Source: Eretmocerus hayati
Lineage: Eukaryota > Arthropoda > Insecta > Hymenoptera > Aphelinidae
DNA length: 64,000 bases
Direction: 5' to 3'
Assembly: GCA_029851415.1 (NCBI GenBank)
Contig: CM056741.1
Location: forward strand, 164,411,685-164,475,684
Shown here in pieces: positions 40,101 through 53,859 of the stretch (within the stretch, counting starts at the first letter, position 1; the number at the start of each line of letters is the position of its first letter). The notes below the pieces were generated by a model. That model ran no database searches, had not been told where the DNA came from, and saw only the letters and a program-made list of their open reading frames with translations. Both the position numbers and the translations under genes were made by a program.

Positions 40101-43100
40101 GATGGCACGCCACCATCTGTGGACACAATTTTGTAATGGTTACTATGTAAATCATTAAGATTTTCCCGTTATAAAAATCCCATCGATATTATGGTGCGCT
40201 TTCATCCTCGTTTGCAAATTTATGTTTATCAATATCTTCCAGATTGTCTACGTTTATATATAATTTTATTATCGCATACAATGACCTATTTTTCGAACTA
40301 TTTTCATTACACTCATGCGCGCATTTACCATGAATCGTATGTGAAAACGAAAATAATCTTGCATGTTTTACAGCTTTTCCTTCATGAATATATCCTTGAA
40401 AGGACATTGGACTACTTAGTGAATTGATAAGGCATAATGTTCATCTAGGTGAGGGAAAAATAGTGGAAACCGTTCTAGTTCTCGAAAAACAAATTTTTGT
40501 GGAGATATTATTATATCAATCGACATCACGTGTTTCTTTCAGCTAGAAAACAGGAAGTTTTTAGCCTCAACCGTGCTTCAAAATACGTTTGCGCTGAGAA
40601 GAAATGCATCAACTCTATGACCATCAGGTAAAGACTGATTAGTTCTATTGGACCCATCGGAATGGGATGTGAAACATTCGTCAGTGCAACCAAGAAAATT
40701 CCGAAAATAGGCAAGCATCAAATCATCGAATGATGTCTATTCATTGCAAGGTAAAACCAATATGTCAATTTGAACTTCATAAGATGCTTAATTTTTTTGA
40801 TATTTTAAACTGAGAACACTCGAGAAACACTTTTATTCCAACAGATAGTGAGGGTAATTCGACAGACTCTTTATGCATGATATGATTGAAACGTTGCATC
40901 GAGTTCATGCCTGTGGCTCGGAATGTTCCTTGAAAATTTTTACATTCAATTTCATTTGAAAATCTGTAACCGCGTCCATCAAAGATATGGAAAAGATACA
41001 ATCAATTCTAGGAAAAATACCTGTCCCACACTAACTATCATGTTAACCTTTGCCATTCACTTCGCAACTAAAAAACACATGCAATTTTGGCCACTCTTCA
41101 ACTTTGGTGCTTTTTTTTCAAAGATCTCACGCTGACGAATGTATTCCAAGGAAATTCCCGACATTTTCGCAATATGCATCCCTCACACGTGTGATTGATC
41201 GAGGATATTTTTCAATTAGGTCCTTGATGGTCTCGTACAATATACAATTTTGTAAAGTTCCTTTCCTCAGTACTGGAAATGAAGTCACTAGTTGAAAATA
41301 AACGAACTCAAATCTGATTTCCAATGAACGATGAGCATGACTTTGGTGGTAAACCTGATGTAAGAATGTCTCGGAAAATGTCTAGTTTTCGGCTTTTATG
41401 AAAGAAATTATTTTGCGTATCCTGATACAAGATAAACCTCAAAAATGATTCTAACAACTATAAAACACTGATGCATTTCATTTGTTACAGTTTCTTAACG
41501 TATCAGTCTCTGTTAAAAACTCACTGTGGGTCAATTAATTCTTCTACGTCAATGGAAAACTTTGCATAAACAACTACCTAATAATGAGGGCTCCTCGCTC
41601 GAGAAGTTCTGAAGCACGCTTGAGTAACTCTTTCCGCATATATCTCACACATCAAATCGAGACACCGAATTTCTTTGAACAATCTATGTTCGCAGCTATC
41701 ATTATAACATAATTTTACCATAAAATACAAATAGAGTGAAACAAAATAGGTATATGTTAACTTACTATATTTGAGGCGACCCCATCCAGTAACAGTTGCA
41801 GTTTTATTAACAAAATTCGTCGTTTTATCATCAGGCATACAGATTGGCACAATATGAGCATCAAACTGTATAGGAGTTTCAAGTTCAAGCAAGGCCAAAT
41901 CATTTTCGAAAGTTGCAGGATCGTAGCCTCGATTAACTATGACCCGTTTGACATTTCTCGTTACGCTGCGTCGAGATTCCAATTCACCGGATATATCGTG
42001 TTCACCAAATACAGCAACTAGCGATGCTAAAAATCTGTAAAATATAATATATATGCTTTCTCTTAATGCGTATATAATATCCTTTCATACATCCATTTAT
42101 TCTAATTTTATTTGCTCCATATTCATGATTATTTATAATAGATTACAAGTAGTCTGATAATAAGTTCAAAGCTTTGCAATAGTGAGAGACAATCGGTATA
42201 AAATCGGCGAGAGTCCACTGATGGCGAGCATTAAAATCTATCTATATACCTATATATATGTTCAACCAGCAATTCGCGATCGATCCGTGGGAATCGGACG
42301 TTAGAAAGTTGTGCTCAGAGCCATGCGTCCGCCAAGTGAAAGTAAAGTAAGTAAGTAAGTAAGTAAGTAAGCAGTGTTCATGAATGCGCCGATATATATA
42401 CCAGGATGGGGGAAGAATCATGGCTCATTCGACACAATTATCATCTCGGCCAAATATACATTCTTTCTCTTCTCTTGTTCCCGCTCTTGAAACATTTACC
42501 CCCCGCGAGAAAATATACTCGATTCAAATGTCAATATTCAAAACTTATTAGCGTCAACCTCTGGTGCAGTTGCTTACATTTTCTCTGGGCTCTTTTGAAT
42601 AAAGGGGTTCTGAAAAATTCAAGCGTTGGAAGAGAAAGTAGGAAGTTTGAAGAATGCGGCCCTTCAAATATATATCTGAGTATCTCGTTTACTTTTAATT
42701 TTCACACGATGATGTTCATGATGTGTATATGAAAAAAAAATCATCACAGTGACATGGATAAAGATGTTTTCTTTACTCACCCAGGCTGACAATGGGCTGC
42801 TGTGATGACGAATTTATCGGTTATGAGGACACCACCGCACTTGTTCTTAGTAAATAAACCTAGCCATGTAGCTTCTCGTACAAGAACCTGCCATGGCCAT
42901 TCACCAAACGTTGCACCTTTGCCACCCACTATGCGACCGGTTTTCATCAGAGGTCTTATTCCACATACTGTAAACAAATTGAGTCAAGTTTAAAATTTGA
43001 TGGAGAGGTGTGATAGGAAGATTTCGAGGCGTAAATTTCCGTGACACAGTTTCTTTGGATGACTGTCAAATTTATCTACTCTGGTGATTCTGTGTGCATC

Positions 43101-46100
43101 CTCAAGATTTCACTTTGATTCTCTTACAATGTAAACTTGACTCTTCCGATAGCACAGATTTTCTATTCTGATCGAAAGCTACGGACATAAATTATCTCTA
43201 GGACGTTTGTCTCTGTGTTTACTTGGATGATCTCACGATGGTACCAACTTTCACACTCAATTTTCAGCCTTGCTCATCTGACACTTGAATAATAGAGTCA
43301 AAGAGGATATTTACCTACTTTGGTGTTTCCTTTTCTTTTCATAGTCATTCGAACTTTCTTGTCATGAGTATGAATGGTATGAATACGAGATGTTGAATTT
43401 GAATCCTATGTCACCTATTTGTTTTTTAATTTAAAAGTCTTCGAGATTACCTCTAGACAAGAGCTGTCACGTACCTTTTCAGATCCTGTATCTTTTGCAA
43501 AAAATTCGCAAGATAGTCAAAGTTTAATGAATGGTTTGGGAGCAGATTGAGGTAAAAATACTAAAGTGCGTTAATTGCTCAAGATTGGTTGAGGCAACCA
43601 CTGAGCCCTCATTGAACTGTTTATGCGATAAATGTGGGATACTTTACAAGAGTTCCGGCTAAAATTTGGAGAATCCATTACTTGTGGCCCAGCTTACCAA
43701 AATTCTGTATAATTATCCACCCTCTGACACAAATTACCTTCAAAATTATTACTTTCCTGGAATATCGATCATTTCATAAATTATCCATTCTAAGGAGTTT
43801 CTACTCTTCAGTGGAGATTATTTGCAGAGACTTTTTCTAAAGCTGTTCAGGTGATCACCATATTGACATCTACTACCATTAAATTAAATAGCTCGATTAA
43901 ATTTCAAGCAAATCTACGCGCGTAACCTGACAGCAGTTTATAAAAAAATGAATGCTACTAAAGATCTTTCGAGCGCTCTTCATTCGTTTGGGACCTCTTC
44001 CATCTGAACCTTAATAAGTGCAAAAATACAAAATGAAACTTACTGTCTCGGAAATTGGCGTTCGGCGTGATTTCGGGAAATCTCGTCGTGGTTTCCGCGG
44101 GTCTAGCCACTGTGGTCTCTTCAATGGTGAGAGGCGTTGGGGTTGTCACCTTCTTCACTGGTTTCTTCCGTTTGCTAGTTGTTGGTTTTCTTGTTGCGGG
44201 CGAGGTAGGCTTGACCTTCACTTTAGTCGTTTTTTGCGTAGTGGTAACTTTGTTGTTGCTGGCAGTCGGTTTTCTCGTACCTTTTCTATTGGGTTTAGAA
44301 CTGCCAGGTCTCTTACTAGGTTTAGGTGAGGATGTCGACGTTGGCCTCTTCGTTCCAGATGACGAAGACGGTCTTTTGGTACCGGATGACGTCCCCGAAG
44401 GTCGCTTGGTAACGCTCGTTGTAGTCTGCGTGACATCAAAGATGTTGTTAGTATGAATACGTATAAGAAATTCTAGGCGTCACCGTACAGTTACATCAGA
44501 AAAATTTCAGTGACATAGACACTTACCTTATTCCCCTGTCCAGCTGTGCTCTGAAGGATGTTGGGAACAATGATCTCGCCGTTGCTGCCAGCGGAGCTGA
44601 CGAGAGTTGGTCTATCCTGATGATGCGTCACTGAAGAGTCCAGCTCTGGGTGACGCACCGGTGGGAAGTTGTTCAAGTCGTTTATCGTTGTTGTCTCGCC
44701 TTTGTCACAATTACTAGTCGTCGTAGGTTTCGTGACAAGCTCATCGTTGTGCCAGTGTAGTGACGTTGATGGTTTCAAATGGAAACTCGGCTTGTCCGTC
44801 CAAGTGGTCAGAGTCGATGGTCGCTTCGTCACCAATTTGATGTTTGAAGCGGAGTGACTCGGCTGATGCGGTTCACCATTCGACGTCACCACAGGCTTGG
44901 GGGTCGAAGGGTCTTTGAGGTTAACACTAATATAGCTGAGTACCTGCTTGTTACCCGAGATAACGGTGCTGATGTTATGCGTCACTATCGTTCCAGGCCC
45001 TCCTGGTTTCTTCGTCACAAGAACGGGCCTGGCGGTATTAGTTGAGGTATACTTCGTCACAAGACCAGGATACTTTTGACCACCGCCAGTGCTCACAGTG
45101 ACGCGAGTAGGCGTACTCTGAGTAGATACAGTTGTGTACTCCGTGCCAAGTGGTCCTAAAACAATCACAGTGGGTGCAGGTGGATTGGCTGTTGGCTTGG
45201 ACGATGAAAAGCCATTTGCTGGTCTGGTAGACGGTGAAAAACTGGAGGCTGAGCTCGGTGACGCGTAATACGAGCTGGAGTATCTTGTCGGCTCCGTCAC
45301 GGGCGCTGTATTGTAGTGATAATAATTTGGAGAGGCATTAGGACTTTGAGTGTATGACGAAGATGGAGTTGTGGGCCTGAATGATGAACTTGGTAACGAT
45401 GAAGTCGGGCCTGCCGTTATTATCTTCACCATTGCTGGGCTTGACGAACCATCGGTGCTCTGCACCCAGTTGTAGGTCGTCGGACCGCTCGTCACTACAC
45501 AGATAAACAAAATTTAGGTTAAGAGTAAGTTGAATGTACTCGCTGAGGTGCTAATTGTGCTCTGCTTTCTCTACAAAAGTCTGTTGTACGAGACTAAATA
45601 GTTTCTCTGAGACGTATTGATTTTCCTACTTCAAACATGATCTACATAGTGACAGAAGTTCTCAAAAGACTTATTGAGAAAAAATTGAAATACCGTCAGT
45701 GTTTCGAGCAATATAAACATTTTCAATAATATCGAACGGAGTTTATAGCAACTACGATGTTACTCACCCGAGGTAGTGACCTTAGCGTCACCGGTGTCAT
45801 TGAGGATGTTGATGATGTGATTGATGGCAATTTCTTGCTTATCTACCTCGCTATCGACCTTGAGGTCGACTGGCTGCGGAGTAGTCTCGTAAGCCGCGAG
45901 GGTAGTCGTCCTCTGGATCAGTTCACTTTCGCTGTAACGCGTACTAAGCGTCACTATCGGAGTGGTTGTCTCTAGACGAGTTACGCTCGAGCTACCACTG
46001 CCAGTGCTCTTGTATGGCAAAGTCGTCTGTCCATCTTTACTCATTGGCGTGGTAAGCCTGCTCGTGTGAGATGAAGCAGTTTTCGATCCGTGACTGACCT

Positions 46101-48612
46101 TGGTCGTTCCACTAGATCCTTTGAGGGTCTGTTTGTGGCTGCTGCTCGAGGATGGATGTTTCGTGTTGGGCGCTTTGGAACTGGTACCAGGCCTTCTGGT
46201 TTTATGTGAAACGCTGGTCGTCGCTGACGTAGGTTTAGGTTGTTGTTGTTCATTGGAAGAAGGCCGGAAGAACTCATCGGGGTTGTTTGTCTCGTAGAGG
46301 GCGCTGCCATTAGCGCTAAGTAATACTGTATCTACTTGCTGTTGGGGGACTTTAACAGTCTCGTTACGCCGTTTGTTATGCAAACCTTGAGAGAACAGTT
46401 GCGGTAACTGGTCAACTGGATCGGCCACTTGCAGTATTGCATCAGGCTTATGTAAAGTAGCTTGAGGTTGTTGACCATGACTTTGACTGTTAGTGAGTAG
46501 AGTGGGTAGCTTGAGGTCATGGAGGACCTGTTCATGGCCCAACAGTGATGGAAAGTCTTGCTCGAATTGTTGCTCCCATCCGGTCGTTTGCACTTGAGGT
46601 CTTTCGGCGTGATGAACGCTGGTGGGCCTGTCTCTTGTATAGGGTGTAGTGCCGGTACTTGCCAATGGTGTACCATCTGCGCTTAGGAGAATTGGCACTT
46701 CTGGCACATGATCGATGTCGTGTAAATCGAGATCATCAGGGATACCATCGTTGCTGAGGGGTGACTTCTCGAGGGAATCAGATGATAGCTGGCAGCAAGC
46801 ACCAAAAAGGAAACCGTCCATGCAAGCTCCAACAACTTCACCACCGCGACGACTGCACTCGTAATTGAACATGCAGATGGAAGTGGTACCAGGCCTCTGC
46901 AGCCCTAGATAGCCGGAGGATGGTTCACATCGTCGAGGGGCAATCCTGTAACCGCCGAACAGCTTCCTACCTGAGAACAAAATTGGATGCTTTTAAGACC
47001 CAGATAACTGAATAAGAAGTTTGTTGAGATCATAGTGAAATTACTGTTTCTTGAACCCCGAACTTGAATCAAAACTCAAAGATGATCTTATGGTTAACAT
47101 GAACGTTCACTGCGACGGCGGAAAAAGTGTCCGGGTCCTGTGTGCGATGGGCCCCATGGGTGGGGCCCATTTAATGGGATTTTGATGATCACCGCACACA
47201 AAGTTGGATGCGTGGGGCCCATCGCAGTGAAGGTGTTAATAAGTAATGAAAGATGTAAGATGGATTTTGAGTGTGAATTTGGATTCCTTGATCATGGATC
47301 CAGGTATTGATACGTTTTACGGGATTAAGATGCTGTACTTGAACATTCTTCACAATCCAAGATTTGTGCGCGAAATTTCACATGAATATATCGGTTTTTT
47401 ACTACAAAATAACCCGGAATACATGCAATATGCGACTACAGATTGCAGGTTCCCAACCAAAATGACCTAAGCTAGAAATGTACACCATTATTTTGGTGCT
47501 ATCGTGGTAGTGATCATATTTCGAGGTCATGGTTTGGAGTCGTACTGATAAATTATACTTGTAGTATGATGCGAATGCCACACCTTTTCCGAAAACTTGT
47601 GAGCAGCACTGCCACAGTCCCAATTATGAATGCGAATTCTTTGAAAACCAAAAATAAATCGGTATTGTTTCGATTCCAAGAAGTATCGTCTATCTAAGGC
47701 AGAGAATTAAGATATCGTATCACGTTTCAAGGGTCCATCTCTTCCACATTTCAGTTACACAAAACTAGAGTCAATTTCTTCGGAAATCATTCATTATTAT
47801 TTTGGAACTTGTATCATCTTCGGCTTTATTCAGCAAAACGCACAATCTATTCTTGAAAAAACTATATTCAGCTGGGCCACATCAGAGCCAAATGACAGTT
47901 GATGTGCATTGCAGTTGAATGAATCAAAAAGGTAACTTCTTTCACCGTCATACCTAACAAATGTTCATCACCTTGAGTATATGTATTTGATATGAGTTGT
48001 ATTGAATTTGATTATTAGAATTGAGCTAAGTTCACGTTGTCCGATGTTTCATTCTTGAGTAACGTGCCCAGCTCAAAAACTACAAATGTGACATTCTTGG
48101 CTTCAAAGTCAGCCAAATGCAATGAATCGAAGCAAGTAACAAGACCAGGCTTTCAGATTGTCATTGGTCATCATTTCGAGCCTTCAATGTCTCAATTAAC
48201 GTAGATCCAGAAATTCTACATCAATAATAATCTATCCTTCACTCAAAACGCTCATCATTCGCAAAATACCGTAGTCCCGTTATAAGCATGTTTGCCTACA
48301 TCCATTTAATTCTCAGTTGGCATACTTTTTCAGCAGACACTCGTGTGACCTCGAATTTATAACAAAGTAGATATAAATATTCGTCGGTGAAGTATTTATG
48401 CTTGGCTAAATAACGCTTCGGAGTCACGCATATTAGAAACCGAAGCATCTCGTTAAATACGCCGGTTGTAACGATACGTTATGGTTCATCTTAGAACAAG
48501 AATGAAGCTGAATGAAATTCTTCTTACCTTTTGGATGCACATCTGAAGCGGATAGAGCTGGTGCCGTTACGCAGAGTGTTATTAGAAGCCAGATCAACTT
48601 TTTCCGAATCAT
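37137..48612 (-). CDS. flz: filzig-like CLIP/trypsin serine protease, complete coding region
   Basis: Eight exons: 48528-48612, 45768-46970, 44527-45494, 44044-44425, 42781-42967, 41766-42034, 39962-40116, 37137-37298 (1,136 aa, all phases agree). Exon 1 encodes a signal peptide (core LIWLLITLCVTAPALSA); a TTTCAG acceptor directly precedes its ATG, so a noncoding first exon lies upstream. Residues 43-88 form a six-cysteine CLIP-like knot (C43, C61, C67, C78, C87, C88). About 90-875 is a Ser/Thr/Pro-rich mucin-like spacer, turning Lys/Thr-rich in exon 4. The zymogen cleavage site is KTGR|IVGG (after R891). Triad H938 (TAAHC), D987 (NDLALLEL), S1086 (GDSGGP); D1080 at the specificity pocket implies trypsin-like cleavage after Arg/Lys. 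The catalytic part (TWLGLFTKNKCGGVLIT, PATFENDLALLEL, GTVSHGIKCAAP) closely matches Drosophila Filzig, a protease acting on apical extracellular matrix of trachea, activated by Notopleural. Filzig itself is longer in Drosophila. Confidence 0.9.
38192..38577. mobile_element. palindromic element in flz intron 7
   Basis: Left arm 38192-38335 and right arm 38432-38577 are imperfect inverted copies (TTAAGGC...GCCTTAA at the ends, CAATCGATGGA-type in the middle, GAGGATAAACGTCTC / GAGACGTTTATCCTC innermost). The loop of about 96 bp contains a smaller dyad. It has no coding capacity. Size and form fit a hairpin MITE; it lies in the intron between the last two coding exons of the filzig-like gene. Confidence 0.75.
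39703..39938. mobile_element. MITE-like repeat in flz intron 7, copy A
   Basis: It shares, in inverse orientation, the order of modules of the copy at 47,095-47,240: TTAACACCTTCACT, GTGGGGCCCACGCG, CTGTGTGC, the GGTGATC word, GGGGCCCATCGCACA, GACCCG, TTTCCGCCGGCGC and GAACG. Copy A is longer and contains a 10-11 base C run near 39,723. Its right end stops only about 23 bp inside the intron from the splice donor of the exon ending at 39962. Confidence 0.6.
42345..42371. repeat. (AAGT)n microsatellite
   Basis: Roughly six to seven perfect tetranucleotide repeats within an intron of the filzig-like gene. Confidence 0.9.
47106..47231. mobile_element. MITE-like repeat in flz intron 1, copy B
   Basis: Bounded by TTCACTGCGA and its complement TCGCAGTGAA, 126 bp in all, with a GGGCCCCAT...ATGGGCCCC-type dyad inside. 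It is the compact relative of copy A at 39,703-39,938. No coding capacity. Confidence 0.6.
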
Positions 48613-51600
48613 CTGAAACAGAATGGGGAAAATGTTGTTAGTTTCCGAGAGGAAAATATTTCAATTCGTGCTATGTAGATATCATATCATACTAGGGTCG
48701 AGCAGGGGAAATCAATCTGATAACTGGAATTTGAGAATCTTGGGATCGGAATGTCACATTGACTAGACCATCATTTTGCCACTCATTTTTCGACGCTGAA
48801 TTTGAATCTGAGCGCCCAAGCTGCTCCCGAATGTCAGGATTCTTATTACTGCAAAAATTCGCCTGTTCAGCTTTTTTTTTGGACCCAGACAGAAATGTTG
48901 ACGTAAGAGCTCATAACGGAGCACGTGATCGCATTCAGATGGTCATCATACGTCGGAAAAACATATTGAGATACCCGGTGCAAGTGAAAATTGTTGTTCC
49001 TTATAATTATGAATTAGCAAAAATTATTGCAAGAACTGGTATCTTAGATCCTTAACTGAAAGCACTCACATTTCCAATAATCCTTGCTGTTTCAAAATTA
49101 CGAGGAAAGAAATTGTTGCTTGCACCGGGTATCCAAATATGTCTTACTGACTCAAAATGACCGCCTGAACACCATCACATGCTTCTTTTTGAGCTATTAC
49201 TCCTGGATTTTCGTCGACGTCAAAAAAACCGCTGAAAAACCAATTTTTGCGATTAAAAGAAAATGCTGGGGTTCTGGAGCATTTGAGGCTTGGATGCAGT
49301 TTCAGCATCAAAATATACGTGAAGCAAACACGATCTGGTGAATGGAACATTCCGCCCCCAAAATTTTGTTGTACAATGCATCCTTTCAAGTAATCTGGAT
49401 ACACTGATAATACGAGTAGAACAGATTCTCGATTCATAGTATGAAATTTAATGATGATCCAACCATTGCATAGAGTACCAAAGTATCAATTCGAACTGAG
49501 ATAGATGCATTCAACTCATATGATCTATTTAAGAAAATAAATTACGGCTGATTCATTGGAGCTAGATCAGAATGACAAAGTTTTTGTGACTAAATTTATT
49601 TTCATGCCAGAATCTTTAAAACAAGGTCACGACCTTCGTGTTACAAACATAGACAATCAAAGTAGGTCGTAGACTTCAAATATTCAGCATAATGGATATC
49701 CCAGATTATGATATATGCACACTGACCCATGTGTGCTGGAAATTTTCAATTAGCATAATCTTCAAGCTGCGAGAAAAATTCACACTGCAGGTGTTTGAGA
49801 TGTGTCCGATATATACCTTTGAATGGGTGAGTTTGAGTGATTTTTGCTCACGCTAATAGAATTTCGTGTGAAGCCGTCATTCCAAAAGTGTTAAATGCAT
49901 GAATTAAGAAACCCGTTGGAGTAAAAGGAAGAACACGTTGCGCATTGACCGTTACTATATGAAGCCATTCACGAATGTATTACTCTTGTGTATGTAAGTG
50001 TGATAAATACGCTCAGTAATTTGCCATGCTTGGAAACTTCACCAATCACCAGATGCTCGAGTATTCCATCTTTTAGTTCGGTAAATAGTAGAAGTCGAGA
50101 GTAATTTACTAGGTGCGCAACATTTTTCTTCACATAAGTGAGATAAAAATTTTAGAATATTGGTACTGTTACTAATATGTAGATGTAAAGCACTTTAATA
50201 ATTTTTGAGATCCCTAAAACTTTCACCTTCTATCTGCTAGGAGTATCTGTTTACTTTCTGGGGCTGTCTAACGTTAAAATACTAGACAGGTGATGAATGT
50301 ATCAAAAACTATTACAGATTTCAGTGAATAAATTTAATTCACTCAGTTGATTCGTAATTCTTATCACAATTTATGGAGTTCATTTGTCTGAGCTATAGTC
50401 AGAATATGTAATAGAAACGACCAATTTCATGTTCATAAATGCCTCAAATGTGATCATCTGAAACATTTATATAGCAGAAGTCATCTTAACCCACTCATTA
50501 GAAAGGTCCACATACGTGGATATGCACGAAAACCGATATTTGTGATAAATTTTCTTGAATACAGCATGAAAATCTGAAACTATACTCAAAAATCCGTTAC
50601 GATGCCAGTAGTGTATTCCCATAACAATGGATTTTCCATATGCTTCCACTCTGTAGAGAAATGTGAAAAATCGAGAATTTTCAATTTTGTAATTTTGCCA
50701 TTTTTTGTTATTTTTCAACTAATCATTGACTTTTTTCGTATCACAAAATTTTTCCGAGGCTGGGATGTGAGGTCGAAAGTGAGGATTTTGATTATTGAAA
50801 TGGACAGATGTTGCCATTAGCATTATAACCATCTTATGAACTTTCGATTGATTTTCATGGGATAGAGATACAATCTACAAACTGATGTGTGTAGGAAAAG
50901 GATCAATGATCGAGTGAGAACGAACCATTTACAATTACCTAAGTTTACGTTGAAAATTATGTAAGATTTCTCACATAACTCAGCCAAGACTTGAGAATTT
51001 TTCTCATACGTCAAATAATGAGCGATCGTGGGAAAATGAACAAACTCCTATAATACACTTGACTCTCGCGTCACAAATCTTTTGGTAATCGTGTTTTGCA
51101 AAATCAAGCTCGTCCGCAAAAAAAATCGGCGTTGAAAAAATTCCATTAACCCCTATAACAATCATCCCTAAAAGCTAGAAAATCATATAAATCCATCAAA
51201 TCATCGTGTAAATGTTTTACAAGCCGTTCGAGAAAAAAAAACGTCACAATTACAAATTGAATTGTCCAAAGATGTGCACGCACGATAATGTCTGATAATA
51301 ATCAAAAAGATGTACTTCCCCATCACGTATAGTCTGATGATGATGGGGATACGCTTTCTCCTGTTCACGGTCATAGAATCAACCCATCACAGCAGAGTCT
51401 CCGCACGGTGAAGCACGCGCGCCGATTTCCGATTTCCGCTCGCGCGCTTGGTTGGCATAGCTCGCGACAAATCTGAGTTTCTAGGTCGTTTTCTAATCTG
51501 AGTGGTGGCAACAGCCATTCGATAGCCACCATCATCACCAAAGCTCACTATTACTATGTGGTTTGGTTTGGCTCAGCTGTATGATGGTGCAGGCCTAATT

Positions 51601-53110
51601 CGCGAATCGCCAAAGCAACGGTGGAGAACTCATCGAATCATCCATATACATATATATTGGATTTATAGAATGTACTCTAACTCTCTCCGCGCGCATACCT
51701 TTATGGTGAACATGTGCTTGCAACTCAGCAGGTTCATACTTTATAAGTATATGTATGCAAAATGTTATTTGCCCAAAGCCGATCGTATCGTGGCCCCTTT
51801 CCGCGTCGTTTGATACTCTGGACTCTCTCGATTCGACTTTTCTTCTCTTTACACGTGCTTATATATAGCTATATTATTGTTATAGACGACCTCGTGGGCT
51901 ATGCCAATATCGTGGTTCACGACGACGACGTTATTACATGAAGTAAATGAATAGTATGCTCACTTGGTGCAAGGCGGAATGAACGAGCGTCACGAATCGT
52001 GAGCTGCACTTGTTGTTTTCTGATGGTTTGTGGTATGGCAGGCAAATTGACATTTCAATCGGGTCGCGCGCTTTTTGCCGTTTATATTACCGATTTCACT
52101 GATGGTACTTGTACGTGTTTGACGAATGACGAATTTTTTTTCGGTTACTGCTAGTGCATACTTAACTTACATGCACAAGGCTCGGGACCATAGAATATCT
52201 TACGAATGTCTGGTGAATCTCGTCTCGTGAGTATGATTATAAAAATGTTGAGTGTGTGTTATGGTCAGAGGTTTAGTGATCAATTGAACGTTCCTTATAT
52301 ACTCTTTATATCCAATTTTCTTCCCATTTAATCTGTCCAATTTTTCAAATTCACAACCTTATCGTTACCTATGCAGCAAGGGAAATTTGTTGCCAGTCAA
52401 AACGCTGCTAGCTCAACATTTTGCCACTGACAATTCTATGGTGGGTGGAAAACTCCCTTGGTCAAAATATGATTTTTTGCGAAAAATTCGATTGGAAATC
52501 TTCTAGGTACCGGTTATCAGAAAGATAGTATACTTGAAATGACTGTGCCTCATTTTCTTCCTCTTACGGTATCGGATCAGCGCTCTGGTTCCGCGCAATT
52601 TGTCTATATTGGTCACGTTACTATCAGAGAAAGTAAGTAGTTTGGGACCATTTCAAATCACTCCTGCGCATATTAAAACCGGAATCAATGTTTCTGCTAC
52701 TTGGTTTTTTCCCTCCACCATAACAAATATTGAATTCACCAAATCCAACGCACCCCGGTTCATTTTTATTTATTTTTTGTATCGCCCTCGTTGTCCTTTT
52801 TTAAAGTTGGTTCGATTTTTCGTCGATTTTGTGTGTAAATGATTATTATAAAACAATGTGGTGTACTTAGCGTGGTCTCACTCTTACGAGAGATTCATCT
52901 TAATATGATCACGAGAGTTTTTTTGGTGAAGATCTCGACCATCAAATGTCTTATTGAAGCGTTCCTCAGCTCATTTTGCAGCTCTCTTCCATCCACTTTT
53001 ACCCTTTTTGAGCCTAGGAGATGCATTGCCATGAGGTCAAGAATCGATTCAGAAAGAACGCATGAAGGTAAATTAGGCACATCTTTTCTTAAACGAAAAA
53101 ATTAGTACAT
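48613..53110. other. gene-free stretch upstream of the filzig-like gene
   Basis: The noncoding first exon and promoter of the filzig-like gene are expected upstream of the acceptor at 48,613-48,618. The most promoter-like part is about 51,400-51,860, which is richer in CpG than its surroundings. Open frames at 48,759-49,055 (plus) and 52,600-53,105 (plus) show no domain. Confidence 0.35.
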
Positions 53111-53278
53111 TACGCGTCGAGTGCTGGAAACATTTTTTCCTTCGAGAAATCAAGCTGGACGTGGTCGATGGCACCGTTCAGCTTGGTTTTCCCGAAGGAA
53201 AAATGTTTTCGCACGAGACGCGTATGCAGTTTCATACGTCTGTACGCAGAAACACGCTGTTTCTGCGTATGGACGTAT
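53111..53278. repeat. two adjacent hairpins
   Basis: 53111-53224 is a 114-bp palindrome (ends TACGCGT...ACGCGTA, inner arms TTTTTCCTTCG / CGAAGGAAAAA and AGCTG / CAGCT) with a loop of about 20 bases. 53234-53278 is a second, tighter hairpin: about a 21-bp stem (TACGCAGAAACA / TGTTTCTGCGTA) with a 3-base loop. No coding content. Possibly one decayed MITE. Confidence 0.7.
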
Positions 53279-53859
53279 AAAATTTTTTCTATGTAAATCT
53301 AAAATAATTTGAACCTATCCTAACATTCTTTTAACTCATTTTTGAGGCCTTGAGATGAGCGTTTAAATGAGCTAAATTGACTTAGAAAGTATTAACCAAG
53401 GGTCGAAGTTATAAGCGAAACTGAAATTGTGCCATTAGTTTGGGTACATTTACTTCATAAATTCTTATATTAAGCAACGCACTTGGAAGTTACAACAACC
53501 CACGTGATACTGGGCACGCATTGTCCTTATAAACTCGCTACATGAACAGCAAAGAGTGAAATCAATATCCCATCGACCGTCATAGGTTTCCACAATATTG
53601 ATGCGGATTACCGCGAAAAATTGCAGCCTGTTGGTATTTGAAAATCATTCCTCCCCCAATATCAATTTAGGAGCAAACAAGGTTGTGAGAATTCTTCATG
53701 GAAAACTTTCACAACCCCTAAAAATATTCATCCAAGATCGTTCGTGCATGGCCATAGTATTGTGAAAAATTGCATTTTGATCCAGGGGTGTAAGACCTTC
53801 TATAATATCATTGATTCATATAAGAAGACGATTCAAGTTCGACAAGTGTAATTTGTAAC

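Noticed and set aside
44055..44456. Plus-strand open frame rich in Val/Leu/Gly
   Set aside because: It is the antisense shadow of the Lys/Thr-rich exon 4 of the filzig-like gene.
45757..46310. Other open frames over the filzig-like spacer exons on both strands
   Set aside because: They are frame shadows. The chosen frame keeps the CLIP-like cysteines, fits all splice phases and leads into the protease domain.
48759..49055. Plus-strand 98-codon open frame upstream of the filzig-like gene
   Set aside because: No domain, no conserved motif and no splice context; length is within chance for this sequence.
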